A stretch of 64,000 nt of DNA from Aquimarina sediminis. Lineage in GTDB: Bacteria > Bacteroidota > Bacteroidia > Flavobacteriales > Flavobacteriaceae. This document shows positions 36,440 to 46,422 of the stretch, piece by piece. Where the stretch lies: assembly GCF_002895435.1 (NCBI RefSeq), contig NZ_POYJ01000001.1:496001-560000 (forward strand). The letters run 5' to 3'. The position numbers and the translations under genes are program-made. Numbering within the stretch: the first letter of the stretch is position 1; every line of letters starts with the position of its first letter. The notes beneath the pieces were generated by a model that did not search any database, was not told the origin of the DNA, and was given only the letters and a program-made list of their open reading frames with translations.

Positions 36440-36979
36440 TTAATCTCCTATCAAATACACGGCATCCTCATTTTCATTTTCGACCCAGTGTACTTTTACT
36501 TTTTCTTGATTAATTGCATCTACCTGACGACCTCTATAATTGGGCTGAATAGGCAAATGACGACTAAAACGCCTGTCTATTAGTGTTAATAATTCTATCT
36601 CTTTTGGTCTACCAAAAGATTGTACTGCAGTAAGAGCTGCTCTAATACTCCGCCCCGTATATAATACATCGTCAATAAATACAATACGCTTATCTTCTAC
36701 TACAAAATCGATATGAGTTTTATTAGCCTCCAAGGTTTTTTCTCCTCTTCTAAAATCATCCCTATAAAATGTAATATCAAGATATCCTAGCTTAACATCA
36801 GTAACCTGATAATCTTTTGCTAAGATTTTTTTTATACGATCTGCTAAAAAAGTCCCTCTAGGCTGAACCCCTATCAAAACAGTATCTTTAAAATGCGTAT
36901 GGTTTTCTATTAATTGACAAGCCAAACGGTGCAGAATTATATCGATCTCTTTTGCACTAAGTAGTAATTTTTGACTCAT
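36440..36979 (-). CDS. pyrR: Bifunctional pyr operon regulator / uracil phosphoribosyltransferase
   Basis: A 179-residue PyrR starting MSQKLLLSAKEIDIILHRLA. The ATG at 36979 is preferred over one 60 bp upstream, because the extra residues are not family-like. The PRPP-binding motif is IVFIDDVLYTGRSIRAAL. PyrR makes UMP from uracil and PRPP, and in many bacteria it binds pyr mRNA to promote termination. I find no clear PyrR binding loop with terminator in the 450 bp upstream, so an RNA-binding role is not supported here. Confidence 0.92.
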   Translation of the reverse strand: MSQKLLLSAKEIDIILHRLACQLIENHTHFKDTVLIGVQPRGTFLADRIKKILAKDYQVTDVKLGYLDITFYRDDFRRGEKTLEANKTHIDFVVEDKRIVFIDDVLYTGRSIRAALTAVQSFGRPKEIELLTLIDRRFSRHLPIQPNYRGRQVDAINQEKVKVHWVENENEDAVYLIGD

Positions 36980-37433
36980 AATCTCCAAATGGATATCTGG
37001 AATACAAAAATAGTGAAATTTTGGAATTAAACAATCCAATTTATAAATAACCTGATAGAAAATATTACCACTTTAGAACAAACTCCAAGCACCCCAAAAT
37101 TAAAAACGCTATACAGAAATAATTAACATTCTTATCTAGTGACCATTAAAAATACAAACTGAAGTGAAAAAACTAATCGAATGCTTTCAATATTCATAAT
37201 TGTTCTCTAGTTCTTCTTAATTCTTTTGATAAAACTACCATGTTTTGTTACATATGTAATTGTTCTTATCCATGCATAGAGTGACACTAATTACCCTTAT
37301 AGTCATAAAGTCAAATCCTCATAAAATCTTACAACAAAATTCATCAAAACATTTTTTTAAAAGGACATTTAGCCATTTCATGTGTATTACTAATACAACA
37401 TAACTCAAATCATATTTAATTAATCGACAAATT
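36980..37433. other. Intergenic region between divergent pyrR and CAP lipoprotein genes
   Basis: About 450 bp. I see no gene, no clear hairpin with T run and no PyrR-type attenuator. It should hold promoters for both directions. Confidence 0.4.
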
Positions 37434-37952
37434 ATGAAAAGACAACAAAAGCTTAAAGGTCTATTATTAGCTATTTTATCCATCACTTTATTGATTACAT
37501 CATGTACAAAAGATGAAAGTCAAGTTGAATTGGAAGAGCAAACCCTAGAGGTTATGCCAAATGCAAAACTTTCAAATGAAGAAATACAAGTAATCCACGA
37601 AATTTACTATCAAGTTAATGATCACCGTCAAAGCATTGGTCTTCAACCACTAATATGGAGTAATGCGGCGTATACAGAATCTTGGAACCATACGCAATAC
37701 ATGATTCAAGAAGGCTCAATAAGTCACGATGGTTTTTCTCAGAGATATCAAAATTTAGTGTATTCTGCTAATGCAAGATCTATGTCAGAAAACGTTGCTT
37801 CACATTATAGAAGTGCTTCAAGTGTGGTAGAAGGATGGTTAAATAGTAGTGGGCATCGTGATAATATTGAAGGTGATTATACGCATACTGGAATTGCCGC
37901 TATTAAAGATTCTGAAGGTAACTTCTATTACACTCAGATTTTTTATAGATAA
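37434..37952 (+). CDS. CAP/SCP domain lipoprotein
   Basis: A 172-residue lipoprotein (lipobox LLITSC, Cys24) with a CAP (SCP/PR1, YkwD-like) domain at about 55-170. Characteristic segments are VNDHRQSIGLQPLIWSNAAY, the histidine in SISHDGFSQR, SENVASHY and VEGWLNSSGHRDNIEGDYTHTGIAA. Bacterial CAP proteins are exported and mostly of unknown activity. It is monocistronic. Confidence 0.88.
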   Translation: MKRQQKLKGLLLAILSITLLITSCTKDESQVELEEQTLEVMPNAKLSNEEIQVIHEIYYQVNDHRQSIGLQPLIWSNAAYTESWNHTQYMIQEGSISHDGFSQRYQNLVYSANARSMSENVASHYRSASSVVEGWLNSSGHRDNIEGDYTHTGIAAIKDSEGNFYYTQIFYR

Positions 37953-37978
37953 AATAATCCTATAACTTAACAAGTAAT

Positions 37979-38126
37979 AGAGAAAGCTGTTCAAAAAAGT
38001 GTATTTTTCTACGCTCAACCAAACATATCAAAGTTTTTCATATAACTCAACTTGCTAACCAACCAATCTTTGATAAACTTAGTATTATAATTGTTTGTTT
38101 TGAACTTACTTTTTGACAGCTTCTCT
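37979..38126. repeat. 148-bp segment with imperfect terminal inverted repeats (possible IS relic or MITE)
   Basis: The left end (AGAGAAAGCTGTTCAAAAAAGT, 37979-38000) is close to the reverse complement of the right end (ACTTACTTTTTGACAGCTTCTC, 38104 onward), with a few mismatches and gaps. Ends of the type GAGA-GCTGTC-AAAAAGT are common in Bacteroidota insertion sequences. No intact transposase frame is inside. Confidence 0.4.
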
Positions 38127-38171
38127 ATTTCTTTGTCTAATATTAAAGTAGTAATCTTATTTTTTACAGTT

Positions 38172-38573
38172 CTATTCTTGTCCCACTAATAAAACAAATG
38201 AATTATTAGATACCGGAGCAACACTATACTCCTTCACATTATCAATGGTCTCAAGATATTTTTCTGCTTCTGCAAATGCTGTTTCCATAGGACTCAACTC
38301 AGAATTATCTTTAACAGAAATTGTTTTAGACATAAAACCTCCATCTATATACTCTATTGTTATCTTCCATTTTTTTATAGAATGAAAATTCTTAGACCTG
38401 GATATTTTATTTAACTTCTTGCCTTTCGGCTCTGATTCATCATCTTTGTTTGTAGACGTCTTTGCTATTTCATTATTTGCCATCATAGTTAATACATTAG
38501 CTCCCTTTGCATTTGCCTGTATAATGATTAAAAAATTTAATACAAATATTATTGTTCTCTTTAGATTTTTCAT
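38172..38573 (-). CDS. Small secreted protein of unknown function
   Basis: A 133-residue protein with a signal peptide (about 1-23, ending QANAKG). A basic linker follows (PKGKKLNKISRSKNFHSIKKW). The C-terminal part is about 65 residues of mixed alpha and beta (KITIEYIDGG, ETAFAEAEKYLETIDNVKEY). I do not recognise a family. Codon use looks like that of its neighbours. It stands alone, convergent with the CAP gene. Confidence 0.6.
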   Translation of the reverse strand: MKNLKRTIIFVLNFLIIIQANAKGANVLTMMANNEIAKTSTNKDDESEPKGKKLNKISRSKNFHSIKKWKITIEYIDGGFMSKTISVKDNSELSPMETAFAEAEKYLETIDNVKEYSVAPVSNNSFVLLVGQE

Positions 38574-38978
38574 TTTAAAAACGATTAAGATTTCTTACAG
38601 TGCAAATATCATCAAGCTTTACCTTAGATAACATACCAATATTAGTGAAAATCTGCCCCCCGTTTTTCAGTGACGACTAATTAGAAAAAGCTCGATGAAC
38701 GAACAGTTTACTTCGTTAGACTACTTTCTGTAAATCACAAAACACTCATTACAAATGTTTTATAAAAAAAATATAGTTACTTAAAAATGGACATAAAATA
38801 CTTATTACATAGAAATAATCTTCTATGCACCTATATGGGAGTCTTATTTGTTTAAAATAAATAGAGAATACAATTCCTACAAAAAATAACCAAAAACATG
38901 TAATTTTTAGTATTCAATAATCCTCGATGTAGTTATTTGTTTGTTGGTTTTTGTGATGTTCAAAGAATAAAAAAACTT
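38574..38978. other. Intergenic region upstream of the small secreted protein gene
   Basis: 405 bp between two minus-strand genes. No open frame, RNA or repeat is evident. Confidence 0.4.
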
Positions 38979-39890
38979 TTATATGGACAATTTAAACTGT
39001 TGCGGAGTCATCATTTCTAATTTTTTAAACTGCCTGTTAAAATAACTAACACTATTAAACCCGGATTTGAAAGCAACTTCAGAGATAAGAAGTTTCTTAT
39101 TTTGTTTTATAAGTTTTTTAGCAAACTTAATTTTTTCTGTATTTAAGTAATCTATAGGAGATATCCCCAAAGTGTTTTTGAATTTTTTGTGGAAATGTGA
39201 TGTACTCATGTACGCTTTATTTGCGAGAAAATCTACTGTTATATTTTTATCAGTCAAATTATCCTTTATATACTTCACAACCATTCCTATTCTAGTATCA
39301 GAAAAAATACCATTAAAATCATGTAGAATACTATTTTTAGCCTTTGTTTGTAAAAGCCTAACAATAAGTTCCTGAATCATCAAATCCAACAAAACATCTT
39401 TTGACTGACAATTATTAGTAAAGGTATGGACCAAGCGTTCGATTAAAATATTAACATCTCTATTATTTGTGAGATGAGAAGCGTTAGAGTCAATATTCCA
39501 ATTTTTATTTTCAGACTCTATAGCCACTCTTTCATTAAACCGACAAGCAACTTCATTTATTTTTTCTGAATCAATACCAAGAGCCAGACACTGTGTTGGT
39601 GTATTTTTTGAAGCCAACGGAAAATCAATAACCATTTCTTTATTGGTAGGCATTACAACAGACTCTCCAGGAAAAAAATCAAATGAAGGTATACCATCAA
39701 TATGCATTATCTTTTTTCCGGATAGCATACTGGCAATAACCGGATAATCAAATTTTAGAGCTACTTTTTCTGCATAAGCATGCGTTTCATAGATATTTAG
39801 CTCTGTATAATCAGCATTATAGGTTGTCCTATTTTCTACTAGGGTAGTAATTTTTCTATTAGCTATGTGGGTATTCAAAAATCTTGACAT
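38979..39890 (-). CDS. AraC family transcriptional regulator
   Basis: A 303-residue regulator from the ATG at 39890 (MSRFLNTHIANRKITTL); an ATG eight codons earlier gives a hydrophobic, unlikely start. The N-terminal part (about 15-190) is the AraC-type ligand domain of the PF06719 kind (GIPSFDFFPGESVVMP). Two helix-turn-helix motifs close the protein (FLANKAYMSTSHFHKKFKNTLGISPIDYLNTEKI and EVAFKSGFNSVSYFNRQFKKLEMMTPQQFK). It is divergent from the aldehyde dehydrogenase-DUF779 pair and probably their regulator; similar AraC-ALDH-DUF779 arrangements occur elsewhere. Confidence 0.88.
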   Translation of the reverse strand: MSRFLNTHIANRKITTLVENRTTYNADYTELNIYETHAYAEKVALKFDYPVIASMLSGKKIMHIDGIPSFDFFPGESVVMPTNKEMVIDFPLASKNTPTQCLALGIDSEKINEVACRFNERVAIESENKNWNIDSNASHLTNNRDVNILIERLVHTFTNNCQSKDVLLDLMIQELIVRLLQTKAKNSILHDFNGIFSDTRIGMVVKYIKDNLTDKNITVDFLANKAYMSTSHFHKKFKNTLGISPIDYLNTEKIKFAKKLIKQNKKLLISEVAFKSGFNSVSYFNRQFKKLEMMTPQQFKLSI

Positions 39891-40301
39891 AATTCTAAAT
39901 ATACAAAAAAACATATACTATTCTCTGTAATGATAGATATGTTCATGTCAATAATAGAAATGTACAATCATTAGACAGGATTGTTCAAACATTCTAGAGA
40001 AGTGTTCAAATAAGTAATTCTTTTATAAGATAATTTTACCATTTGGAATTACGAAATTAATAACTATTTAACCACAAAATTCCAAAATACCTATACAAGT
40101 ATGTTTTTTATTAACAAAATCACATTACTACTTAAGGTAATTAACAAAAAAACAAGGGTATTTCATTAGCGAAACTGATTTTTAATCTATAAGATGTTAA
40201 AACAAAAACGGTAAAACTCATGTCATATCAATTCTGCTAATAAAGAATCAATAATACTTTATAGCAACTAATATTTATTAATACTCAAAAATCAAACAAT
40301 C
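39891..40301. promoter_or_regulatory. Shared control region of AraC regulator and aldehyde dehydrogenase genes
   Basis: 411 bp between divergent genes. Three short repeats of the core TGTTCA (near 39940, 39985 and 40003) are possible AraC-type half sites. No gene is present. Confidence 0.35.
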
Positions 40302-41801
40302 ATGAGTTATTCAAAACCAGTATTTAAAGAAAAATATGAAAACTTTATCAATGGGAAATTTGTTGCCCCGCTAGATGGTGAATACTTTGAAAACACATCT
40401 CCAATTGATGGTAGCTCTATTGCAAAGTATCCAAGATCAAAAAAAGAGGATATCGATATGGCGGTCGAAGCCGCAAATGCAGCCAAAAATGGTTGGGAGA
40501 ATACCTCGGCAGCAGAACGAGCAGCATTACTAAATAAGGTCGCAGATATCATTGAAGCCAATTTAGAAGAATTCGCATTAGTAGACACTTGTGATAACGG
40601 TAAGCCTATCCGTGAAACAATCAATGCAGATATCCCATTATGCATAGATCACTGGCGATATTTTGCTGCCTGTATTAGAGCAGAAGAAGGTTCTGCAACA
40701 GAATTGGATGCTAATACACTATCTATGAATATCAAAGAGCCATTAGGTGTCATTGGTCAAATAATCCCTTGGAATTTCCCTCTATTGATGTTGTCCTGGA
40801 AATTACCTCCTGCTCTTGTTACAGGTAATTGTGTAGTACTTAAACCTGCGGAACAAACACCTTCATCTGCAACCTTGCTAATAGAAAAAATAGCAGACGT
40901 GTTTCCCCCAGGTGTTATCAATATTGTACATGGATTTGGACCAGAGGCGGGTAAGCCACTAGCCTCACATTCTAAAATTGACAAGGTTGCATTCACTGGA
41001 GAAACCACCACCGGTCAATTAATTATGCAATATTCATCAAAAAACCTGAATCCAGTGACAATGGAGTTGGGTGGTAAATCTCCAAATATTTTCTTTAATA
41101 GTGTAATGGATGAGGATGATAATTTCTTGGATAAGGCTATAGAAGGCGCTGTCCTATTTGCTTTTAATCAGGGAGAAGTTTGTACCTGCCCATCTAGATT
41201 ACTGGTACAAGAAGATATTTATGATAGTTTTATAGAACGTGTTATCGCAAGAACAGAAGCTATAGTTCAAGGGAATCCATATGACACCAATACGATGATA
41301 GGTGCCCAAGCTTCTAATGATCAATATGAAAAAATAAAATCTTATTTTGACATAGGTGTACAGGAAGGTGCCAAAATATTAACAGGAGGTGAAGCTTGTA
41401 AATTGGATGGAGATTTATCCAATGGGTATTATATAAAACCCACTATTTTAGAAGGTCATAATAAGATGCGAATATTTCAAGAAGAAATTTTTGGTCCTGT
41501 TTTGTGTGTCACAAAATTTAAAAATGAAGCAGAAGCTATAGAAATAGCAAACGATACCCTTTATGGACTAGGAGCTGGAGTTTGGACTAGAGATGCACAT
41601 CAACTATATCAAATACCAAGAGCAATAAAAGCTGGTAGAGTTTGGGTAAATTGTTATCATGCATATCCAGCCCATGCGCCATTTGGTGGATACAAAAAAT
41701 CAGGTTTTGGAAGAGAGAATCATGCTATGATGCTAAGTCATTATCGTCAAACCAAAAACATGCTAATTTCTTATGATAAAAATAAGCTTGGTTTCTTTTA
41801 A
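40302..41801 (+). CDS. NAD-dependent aldehyde dehydrogenase (ExaC/AldB-like acetaldehyde dehydrogenase)
   Basis: A 499-residue ALDH-superfamily enzyme that oxidises an aldehyde, probably acetaldehyde, to the acid. It has the active-site Glu255 in [11 protein letters not shown], nucleophile Cys294 in [11 protein letters not shown], and the NAD-binding [17 protein letters not shown]. The end [17 protein letters not shown] is also typical. The [12 protein letters not shown] form is characteristic of the ExaC/AcoD group. A DUF779 gene follows 67 bp later, the usual partner of this group, and a divergent AraC regulator lies upstream. Role: alcohol or acetoin breakdown or aldehyde detoxification. 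Confidence 0.92.
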   Translation: MSYSKPVFKEKYENFINGKFVAPLDGEYFENTSPIDGSSIAKYPRSKKEDIDMAVEAANAAKNGWENTSAAERAALLNKVADIIEANLEEFALVDTCDNGKPIRETINADIPLCIDHWRYFAACIRAEEGSATELDANTLSMNIKEPLGVIGQIIPWNFPLLMLSWKLPPALVTGNCVVLKPAEQTPSSATLLIEKIADVFPPGVINIVHGFGPEAGKPLASHSKIDKVAFTGETTTGQLIMQYSSKNLNPVTMELGGKSPNIFFNSVMDEDDNFLDKAIEGAVLFAFNQGEVCTCPSRLLVQEDIYDSFIERVIARTEAIVQGNPYDTNTMIGAQASNDQYEKIKSYFDIGVQEGAKILTGGEACKLDGDLSNGYYIKPTILEGHNKMRIFQEEIFGPVLCVTKFKNEAEAIEIANDTLYGLGAGVWTRDAHQLYQIPRAIKAGRVWVNCYHAYPAHAPFGGYKKSGFGRENHAMMLSHYRQTKNMLISYDKNKLGFF

Positions 41802-41868
41802 TATCATGATAGTAATACAATAACTATATGGGTCAAAGAACCTTTGACCCTTTCTAATATGAAGTATT

Positions 41869-42225
41869 ATGCAACGAATTTCTATTACAAAAAAAGCTTC
41901 CATAATAGTTAAACAATTAAAATCTCAATACGGTGATTTAATTTTTCATCAAAGCGGTGGATGTTGTGACGGTTCTTCACCTATGATCTTTCAAAAAAGT
42001 GAGATGTATCTGGATGAAAGTGATGTGTTTTTAGGAAAAATAGAAGATGTAGAATTTTTTATGAATCGTGATCAGTTTGAATATTGGAAGCACACGCATT
42101 TAACAATTGACATCACAGAAGGAAGAGGAGCAAGTTTTTCTCTAGAAATACCTTTAGGCTTAAGGTTTTATACAAAATCAAGGCTATTTACTGAAGAAGA
42201 AAACTCTTTTTTTAATCCTAAATAA
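41869..42225 (+). CDS. DUF779 protein, acetaldehyde dehydrogenase-associated
   Basis: A 118-residue DUF779 protein. The conserved FHQSGGCCDGSSPM motif near residues 27-40 has adjacent cysteines that could bind metal or react with an aldehyde. The ending ITEGRGASFSLEIPLGLRF is also typical. DUF779 genes sit next to ExaC-type acetaldehyde dehydrogenases in many bacteria, as here, but their role is unknown. It is co-transcribed with the dehydrogenase and ends at a strong terminator shared with rpsA. Confidence 0.85.
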   Translation: MQRISITKKASIIVKQLKSQYGDLIFHQSGGCCDGSSPMIFQKSEMYLDESDVFLGKIEDVEFFMNRDQFEYWKHTHLTIDITEGRGASFSLEIPLGLRFYTKSRLFTEEENSFFNPK

Positions 42226-42270
42226 AGTGCTAAAATTTTCATGGATAAAGAAGCATGAAAGTTTAATTGA

Positions 42271-42305
42271 AAAAAAAAAGACCGTTCAGATGAACGGTCT
42301 TTTCT
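42271..42305. terminator. Bidirectional terminator between DUF779 and rpsA
   Basis: A stem AAAGACCGTTCA / TGAACGGTCTTT with a near-zero loop is flanked by an A run on the left and T run on the right. It serves the convergent transcripts from both sides. Confidence 0.88.
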
Positions 42306-42327
42306 ATTATATAAAAAATGTTGAGAA

Positions 42328-44148
42328 CTAGTTCCCTCCTTTTTCCATTTTAGCTTTAAGATCAGCTAACGCATCAATATCTCCAAGCGTTGTTTTTTCT
42401 GCTGAATTACTAGCAGCTTTCTTCGCAGCTTGTTTAACGATCTTAGCTTCTTCTTCTTTGAATAAAGCAGTATGAGATGCTACCACTCTTTTGAATTCTT
42501 TATTGAATTCAATAATTTGGAATTCTGCCTCATCACCTTTTTTCAATTTGCTACCATCTTCTTTTTCAAGATGACGTGATGGTACAAAAGCAACAATATC
42601 TTCATTAAAATCAATTGTAGCTCCTTTATCAACGATTTCACCGATTGTAGCAGTATGTTTAGTTCCTAAAGCAAATTCAGCTTCATACTTATCCCAAGGG
42701 TTATCTTCAGTTTGCTTATGACCAAGACTTAATTTACGTCCTTCTACATCTAACTCAAGAACAACAACATCAAGAGTATCTCCTACATTAGTAAAGTCTG
42801 AAGGATGCTTAATTTTCTTAGTCCAAGAAAGATCAGAAATATAAATTAATCCATCAATACCTTCTTCTAACTCTACAAATACACCAAAGTTAGTGAAGTT
42901 ACGAACGATACCACTATGCTTAGATCCTACAGGATACTTAGTAGTAATATCAGTCCAAGGATCCGGAGTCAATTGCTTGATACCAAGAGACATTTTGCGT
43001 TCTTCTCTATCTAGAGTAAGAATAACTGCCTCTACCTGATCACCAACTTTTACAAAATCTTGTGCAGAACGTAAATGTGTAGACCAAGACATTTCAGAAA
43101 CGTGAATTAATCCTTCTACTCCTTCTTCTACTTCGATAAATGCACCGTAATCAGCAATTACAACAACCTTACCTTTAACCTTATCACCTACTTTTAGTTC
43201 TTTATCAAGAGCTTCCCATGGGTGAGGTTTTAATTGTTTAAGACCTAATTGGATACGAGTCTTAGCCTCATCAAAGTCTAAGATTACAACATTCAATTTC
43301 TGATCTAGTTCAACGATCTCATTTGGATGGTTGATTCTTGACCAAGAAAGGTCAGTGATATGAACTAATCCATCAACTCCTCCAAGATCAACGAATACAC
43401 CATAAGAAGTAACATTCTTAACAGTACCTTCTAATACTTGACCTTTTTCTAATTGACCGATAATTTCTTTTTTCTGCTCTTCGATATCAGCTTCGATAAG
43501 CGCTTTATGTGATACTACAACATTTTTGAATTCGTGGTTTATTTTTACCACTTTAAATTCCATTGTCTTACCTACATATGCATCATAATCACGAATTGGT
43601 TTAACATCAATTTGAGAACCTGGTAAGAATGCTTCGATACCGAATACATCAACGATCATACCTCCTTTAGTTCTACACTTAACAAAACCGTTTACGATTT
43701 CACCTGTATCATGTGCTCCATTTACTCTATCCCATGCTTTGATCACACGAGCTTTACGGTGAGATAAAATTAATTGACCTGTAGCATCTTCACGTACATC
43801 AATTAAAACCTCTACCTTGTCTCCTACTTTAAGATCTGGATTGTATCTAAACTCATTTAATGAGATAACACCCTCACTTTTAGCATTAATGTCGATAATA
43901 GCATCACGATCAGTAATATTAATCACTGTACCGTCTACTACTTCATCATTTAAAGTATCTACGAAATTCTCTGCAACTAACTTTTCAAACTCTTCAAGTT
44001 TAGAATCTGCGATAGGGTCAATTCCTTCTTCGTAGTTGTGCCAGTTAAAATCTTTTAGAAATTGCTCAGGGTTTGCTTGTTGTGGAGTTTCAGCAACTGT
44101 TTGCTTCTCTACTTCCTGAACATCTGTGTTTTTTGTTTCTTCAGACAT
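42328..44148 (-). CDS. rpsA: 30S ribosomal protein S1
   Basis: A 606-residue protein starting MSEETKNTDVQEVEKQ; an ATG nine codons further up is less likely. It contains six S1 RNA-binding repeats, beginning at about DGTVINITDRDAIID, GEIVNGFVKCRTKGG, EGTVKNVTSYGVFVDL, KGKVVVIADYGAFIEV, SGIVRNFTNFGVFVEL and TATIGEIVDKGATID. S1 binds mRNA on the small subunit, and in Bacteroidota it works with mostly Shine-Dalgarno-free starts. The gene is monocistronic, ended by the shared hairpin. Bases are less AT-rich than neighbours, as expected for a highly expressed gene. Confidence 0.95.
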   Translation of the reverse strand: MSEETKNTDVQEVEKQTVAETPQQANPEQFLKDFNWHNYEEGIDPIADSKLEEFEKLVAENFVDTLNDEVVDGTVINITDRDAIIDINAKSEGVISLNEFRYNPDLKVGDKVEVLIDVREDATGQLILSHRKARVIKAWDRVNGAHDTGEIVNGFVKCRTKGGMIVDVFGIEAFLPGSQIDVKPIRDYDAYVGKTMEFKVVKINHEFKNVVVSHKALIEADIEEQKKEIIGQLEKGQVLEGTVKNVTSYGVFVDLGGVDGLVHITDLSWSRINHPNEIVELDQKLNVVILDFDEAKTRIQLGLKQLKPHPWEALDKELKVGDKVKGKVVVIADYGAFIEVEEGVEGLIHVSEMSWSTHLRSAQDFVKVGDQVEAVILTLDREERKMSLGIKQLTPDPWTDITTKYPVGSKHSGIVRNFTNFGVFVELEEGIDGLIYISDLSWTKKIKHPSDFTNVGDTLDVVVLELDVEGRKLSLGHKQTEDNPWDKYEAEFALGTKHTATIGEIVDKGATIDFNEDIVAFVPSRHLEKEDGSKLKKGDEAEFQIIEFNKEFKRVVASHTALFKEEEAKIVKQAAKKAASNSAEKTTLGDIDALADLKAKMEKGGN

Positions 44149-44322
44149 TGAAGATAATTTTTGTATCCTGTACATTACTGAGAATCAACACGAAAATTAT
44201 ACAGAAGTATTAATTATAGTTTATACCTGTCCTTTTTAATTCTCTTATTCGCTAAAAAGGAGTGCAAAAGTACAATTTAATTTATTAGAAAGCAAAAGAT
44301 AGGATATCCTAAATTGTAGTAA

Positions 44323-46422
44323 TTAATATTTAATTATTTCAAATTCACTTCTACGATTTGTTTGGTGATCCTCTTCGGTGCATGTCTTACTATCACAATC
44401 AATAAGAGGCTGTGACTCTCCAAATCCAATAAATTGCATTCTTCTTGCATTTACATACCCTACCAGAGCAAGATAATTACGTGTAGATTCTGCCCTTTTT
44501 GATGATAAAACCTGATTATAAGAGTCTGTCCCCCTACTATCTGTATGAGAACTTATCTTTACATATACAGTCTTATACCGTTCTAGTTTTAATGCCAATT
44601 TATCTAGCACTTTTTTAGAATCAGCGCGTATATTCCATTTATCATAATCAAAATAAATAGGTGGCATATCAAAATAGAGTTTACCATTTTTTACTATAAC
44701 TGGTGGTCCATCTTTATCAGCTAGAAGAATCTCTCTTAATCTATTTTTATTAATCTCTTCTTTTTTGTTCGTAATATTTGATTCTGTAATTTTAGTATGT
44801 TCTTTTGTTTTGATACTATCGGTAACACTTGTTCTGTTTTTATCATTATCATCTTCTGTAGACACAATATCCTCTTTTTGTTTTTTTGCTTTATCCAAGT
44901 AAATCACATAAACCGCTTCATCTTTTTCTTTTACTAATAGAGGCTTCGTTCTTGTCTTGTATCCATCTGCTAGCGCTTTAAAATTATATCGCCCTGGATA
45001 CAATTTCAAATCAAAACTAGCGACAGAATCCAATTGGCTCTCATAAACAATATCATTGCCATTATCATATAGAATAGCTTCAGAATTAGAAATGTAGTCA
45101 TCTGTTGCAAAATCTCTAACTTCAAAACGTGTTCTATATTCTCGTGGGAAAATATCTCCTATCTGAGAAAAATTATAAATATCATCTCCGTTTTTTTTAC
45201 GATTCGAAGCAAAAAAACCGTCAGTTTTAGTATAGTAGGTCATTGAAAAATCATCGTACCTCGAATTAATCGGTGCTCCCAAATTGATAGGTCTCGTAAA
45301 TCTTTGTTCTTTCTGTTCTGAAACAAAAATATCCATCATACCAAGTCCTAGATGCCCATTTGATGAAAAAAACAAATGTCCCTCTTTTGATATAAACGGA
45401 AACTGTTCTCTGTTTTCGGTATTAATAATTGCTCCTAGATTAACAGGCTTTTCATAAGTTCCATCTTGATTAACTTCTACAGAGTATATATCAAAATCAC
45501 CATATCCTCCTGGCATATTAGAGCTAAAATATAATTTACTTCCATCATCACTCAAAGATGGGTGTTCTATAGAATAATTGATATCATTAAACTCTAATTT
45601 TTCTGGTTTTGTCCATTTTCCGTCAACCTTATCAGCTTTATACAGATGAATAGCATTATGGTTTATACTATCGAACTTCTTTTTTCCTTTTTCAGAATTA
45701 CTCTTAGATATGTAGATTGTATTACCATCAGGTGTAAAACAAAAATTACCTTCATGAAGTTTTGAATTAATCTCTTTTGAGATGATTTCAACATCCGACA
45801 CTGGTTTATTATCATCATCAACTTTTACTTTGTAAATATCCAAAAACGGTCGATGTGTCCACTTGTAGTTCTTATCCAAAAAGCCATTAGGGTGTCTATC
45901 TGTCGTAAAATAAATTAAACTATCTACTTTAAGAGCTCCGAATTCTGATGCTTCAGAATTAAAAGAAACACTTTTTATCGTATAGTCATCATCTTTTAGC
46001 CTAAAATCTTCTATGGTAGCAATTGCATCTGACTTACTAAAATCTCTTACCGTATTATTTGTTTTATATAGTGAAAGAAACTGAACCGATTTTTCATACT
46101 CCCCTAATGCAGAAAGCACTTGATACATCATAAAATTATACTTATTATCATAAGTTTTATCTGTTTCATAGAATTTACCAGACGTTAATACTTTAAGATA
46201 TCTGTAGGCTTGTCTAAACTGAAATGTGTTATAATATGAAGTTGTTATATTTTTGAGTATAGGTTTTGTATACCCTTCTCGATTTAGCTCTTCTTCATAT
46301 TGTATTGCAGCATTAATATAATCTCCTTTTTCAAAAAATCGATCTGCCCTACTCTTTTTTTGAGAAAACGTAAACTGTGCAATCAGTATCGCTATAAGTA
46401 ATATTGTTTTAGTCTTTATCAT
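44323..46422 (-). CDS. OmpA family protein with TPR and WD40-like PD40 repeats (PorE-like)
   Basis: A 699-residue exported protein (signal to FTFSQ). It has an N-terminal TPR-like helical region (about 25-135) and PD40 beta-propeller repeats (about 140-415; KLYFSSNMPGGYGDFDIYSVEV, HLFFSSNGHLGLGMMDIFVSE). A carboxypeptidase-regulatory-like fold follows, then a C-terminal OmpA domain (YFDYDKWNIRADSKKVLDKL, SSHTDSRGTDSYNQVLSSKRA, RRSEFEIIKY). This layout matches PorE and related type IX secretion peptidoglycan-linked lipoproteins, but it lacks a lipobox. It starts at the base before the SprF-like stop, so the two are tightly coupled. Confidence 0.85.
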   Translation of the reverse strand: MIKTKTILLIAILIAQFTFSQKKSRADRFFEKGDYINAAIQYEEELNREGYTKPILKNITTSYYNTFQFRQAYRYLKVLTSGKFYETDKTYDNKYNFMMYQVLSALGEYEKSVQFLSLYKTNNTVRDFSKSDAIATIEDFRLKDDDYTIKSVSFNSEASEFGALKVDSLIYFTTDRHPNGFLDKNYKWTHRPFLDIYKVKVDDDNKPVSDVEIISKEINSKLHEGNFCFTPDGNTIYISKSNSEKGKKKFDSINHNAIHLYKADKVDGKWTKPEKLEFNDINYSIEHPSLSDDGSKLYFSSNMPGGYGDFDIYSVEVNQDGTYEKPVNLGAIINTENREQFPFISKEGHLFFSSNGHLGLGMMDIFVSEQKEQRFTRPINLGAPINSRYDDFSMTYYTKTDGFFASNRKKNGDDIYNFSQIGDIFPREYRTRFEVRDFATDDYISNSEAILYDNGNDIVYESQLDSVASFDLKLYPGRYNFKALADGYKTRTKPLLVKEKDEAVYVIYLDKAKKQKEDIVSTEDDNDKNRTSVTDSIKTKEHTKITESNITNKKEEINKNRLREILLADKDGPPVIVKNGKLYFDMPPIYFDYDKWNIRADSKKVLDKLALKLERYKTVYVKISSHTDSRGTDSYNQVLSSKRAESTRNYLALVGYVNARRMQFIGFGESQPLIDCDSKTCTEEDHQTNRRSEFEIIKY

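Noticed and set aside
36980..37039. Upstream ATG at 37039 for pyrR
   Set aside because: The added 20 residues are Cys- and His-rich and precede the conserved MSQKLLLSAKEI start.
36980..37433. PyrR-dependent attenuator upstream of pyrR
   Set aside because: No stem-loop with T run or alternative helices could be found by eye.
38027..38185. Minus-strand frame of about 50 codons ending SKLSYMKNFDMFG
   Set aside because: It has no start at its 5' end and is not recognisable as any protein; it may be chance or a relic.
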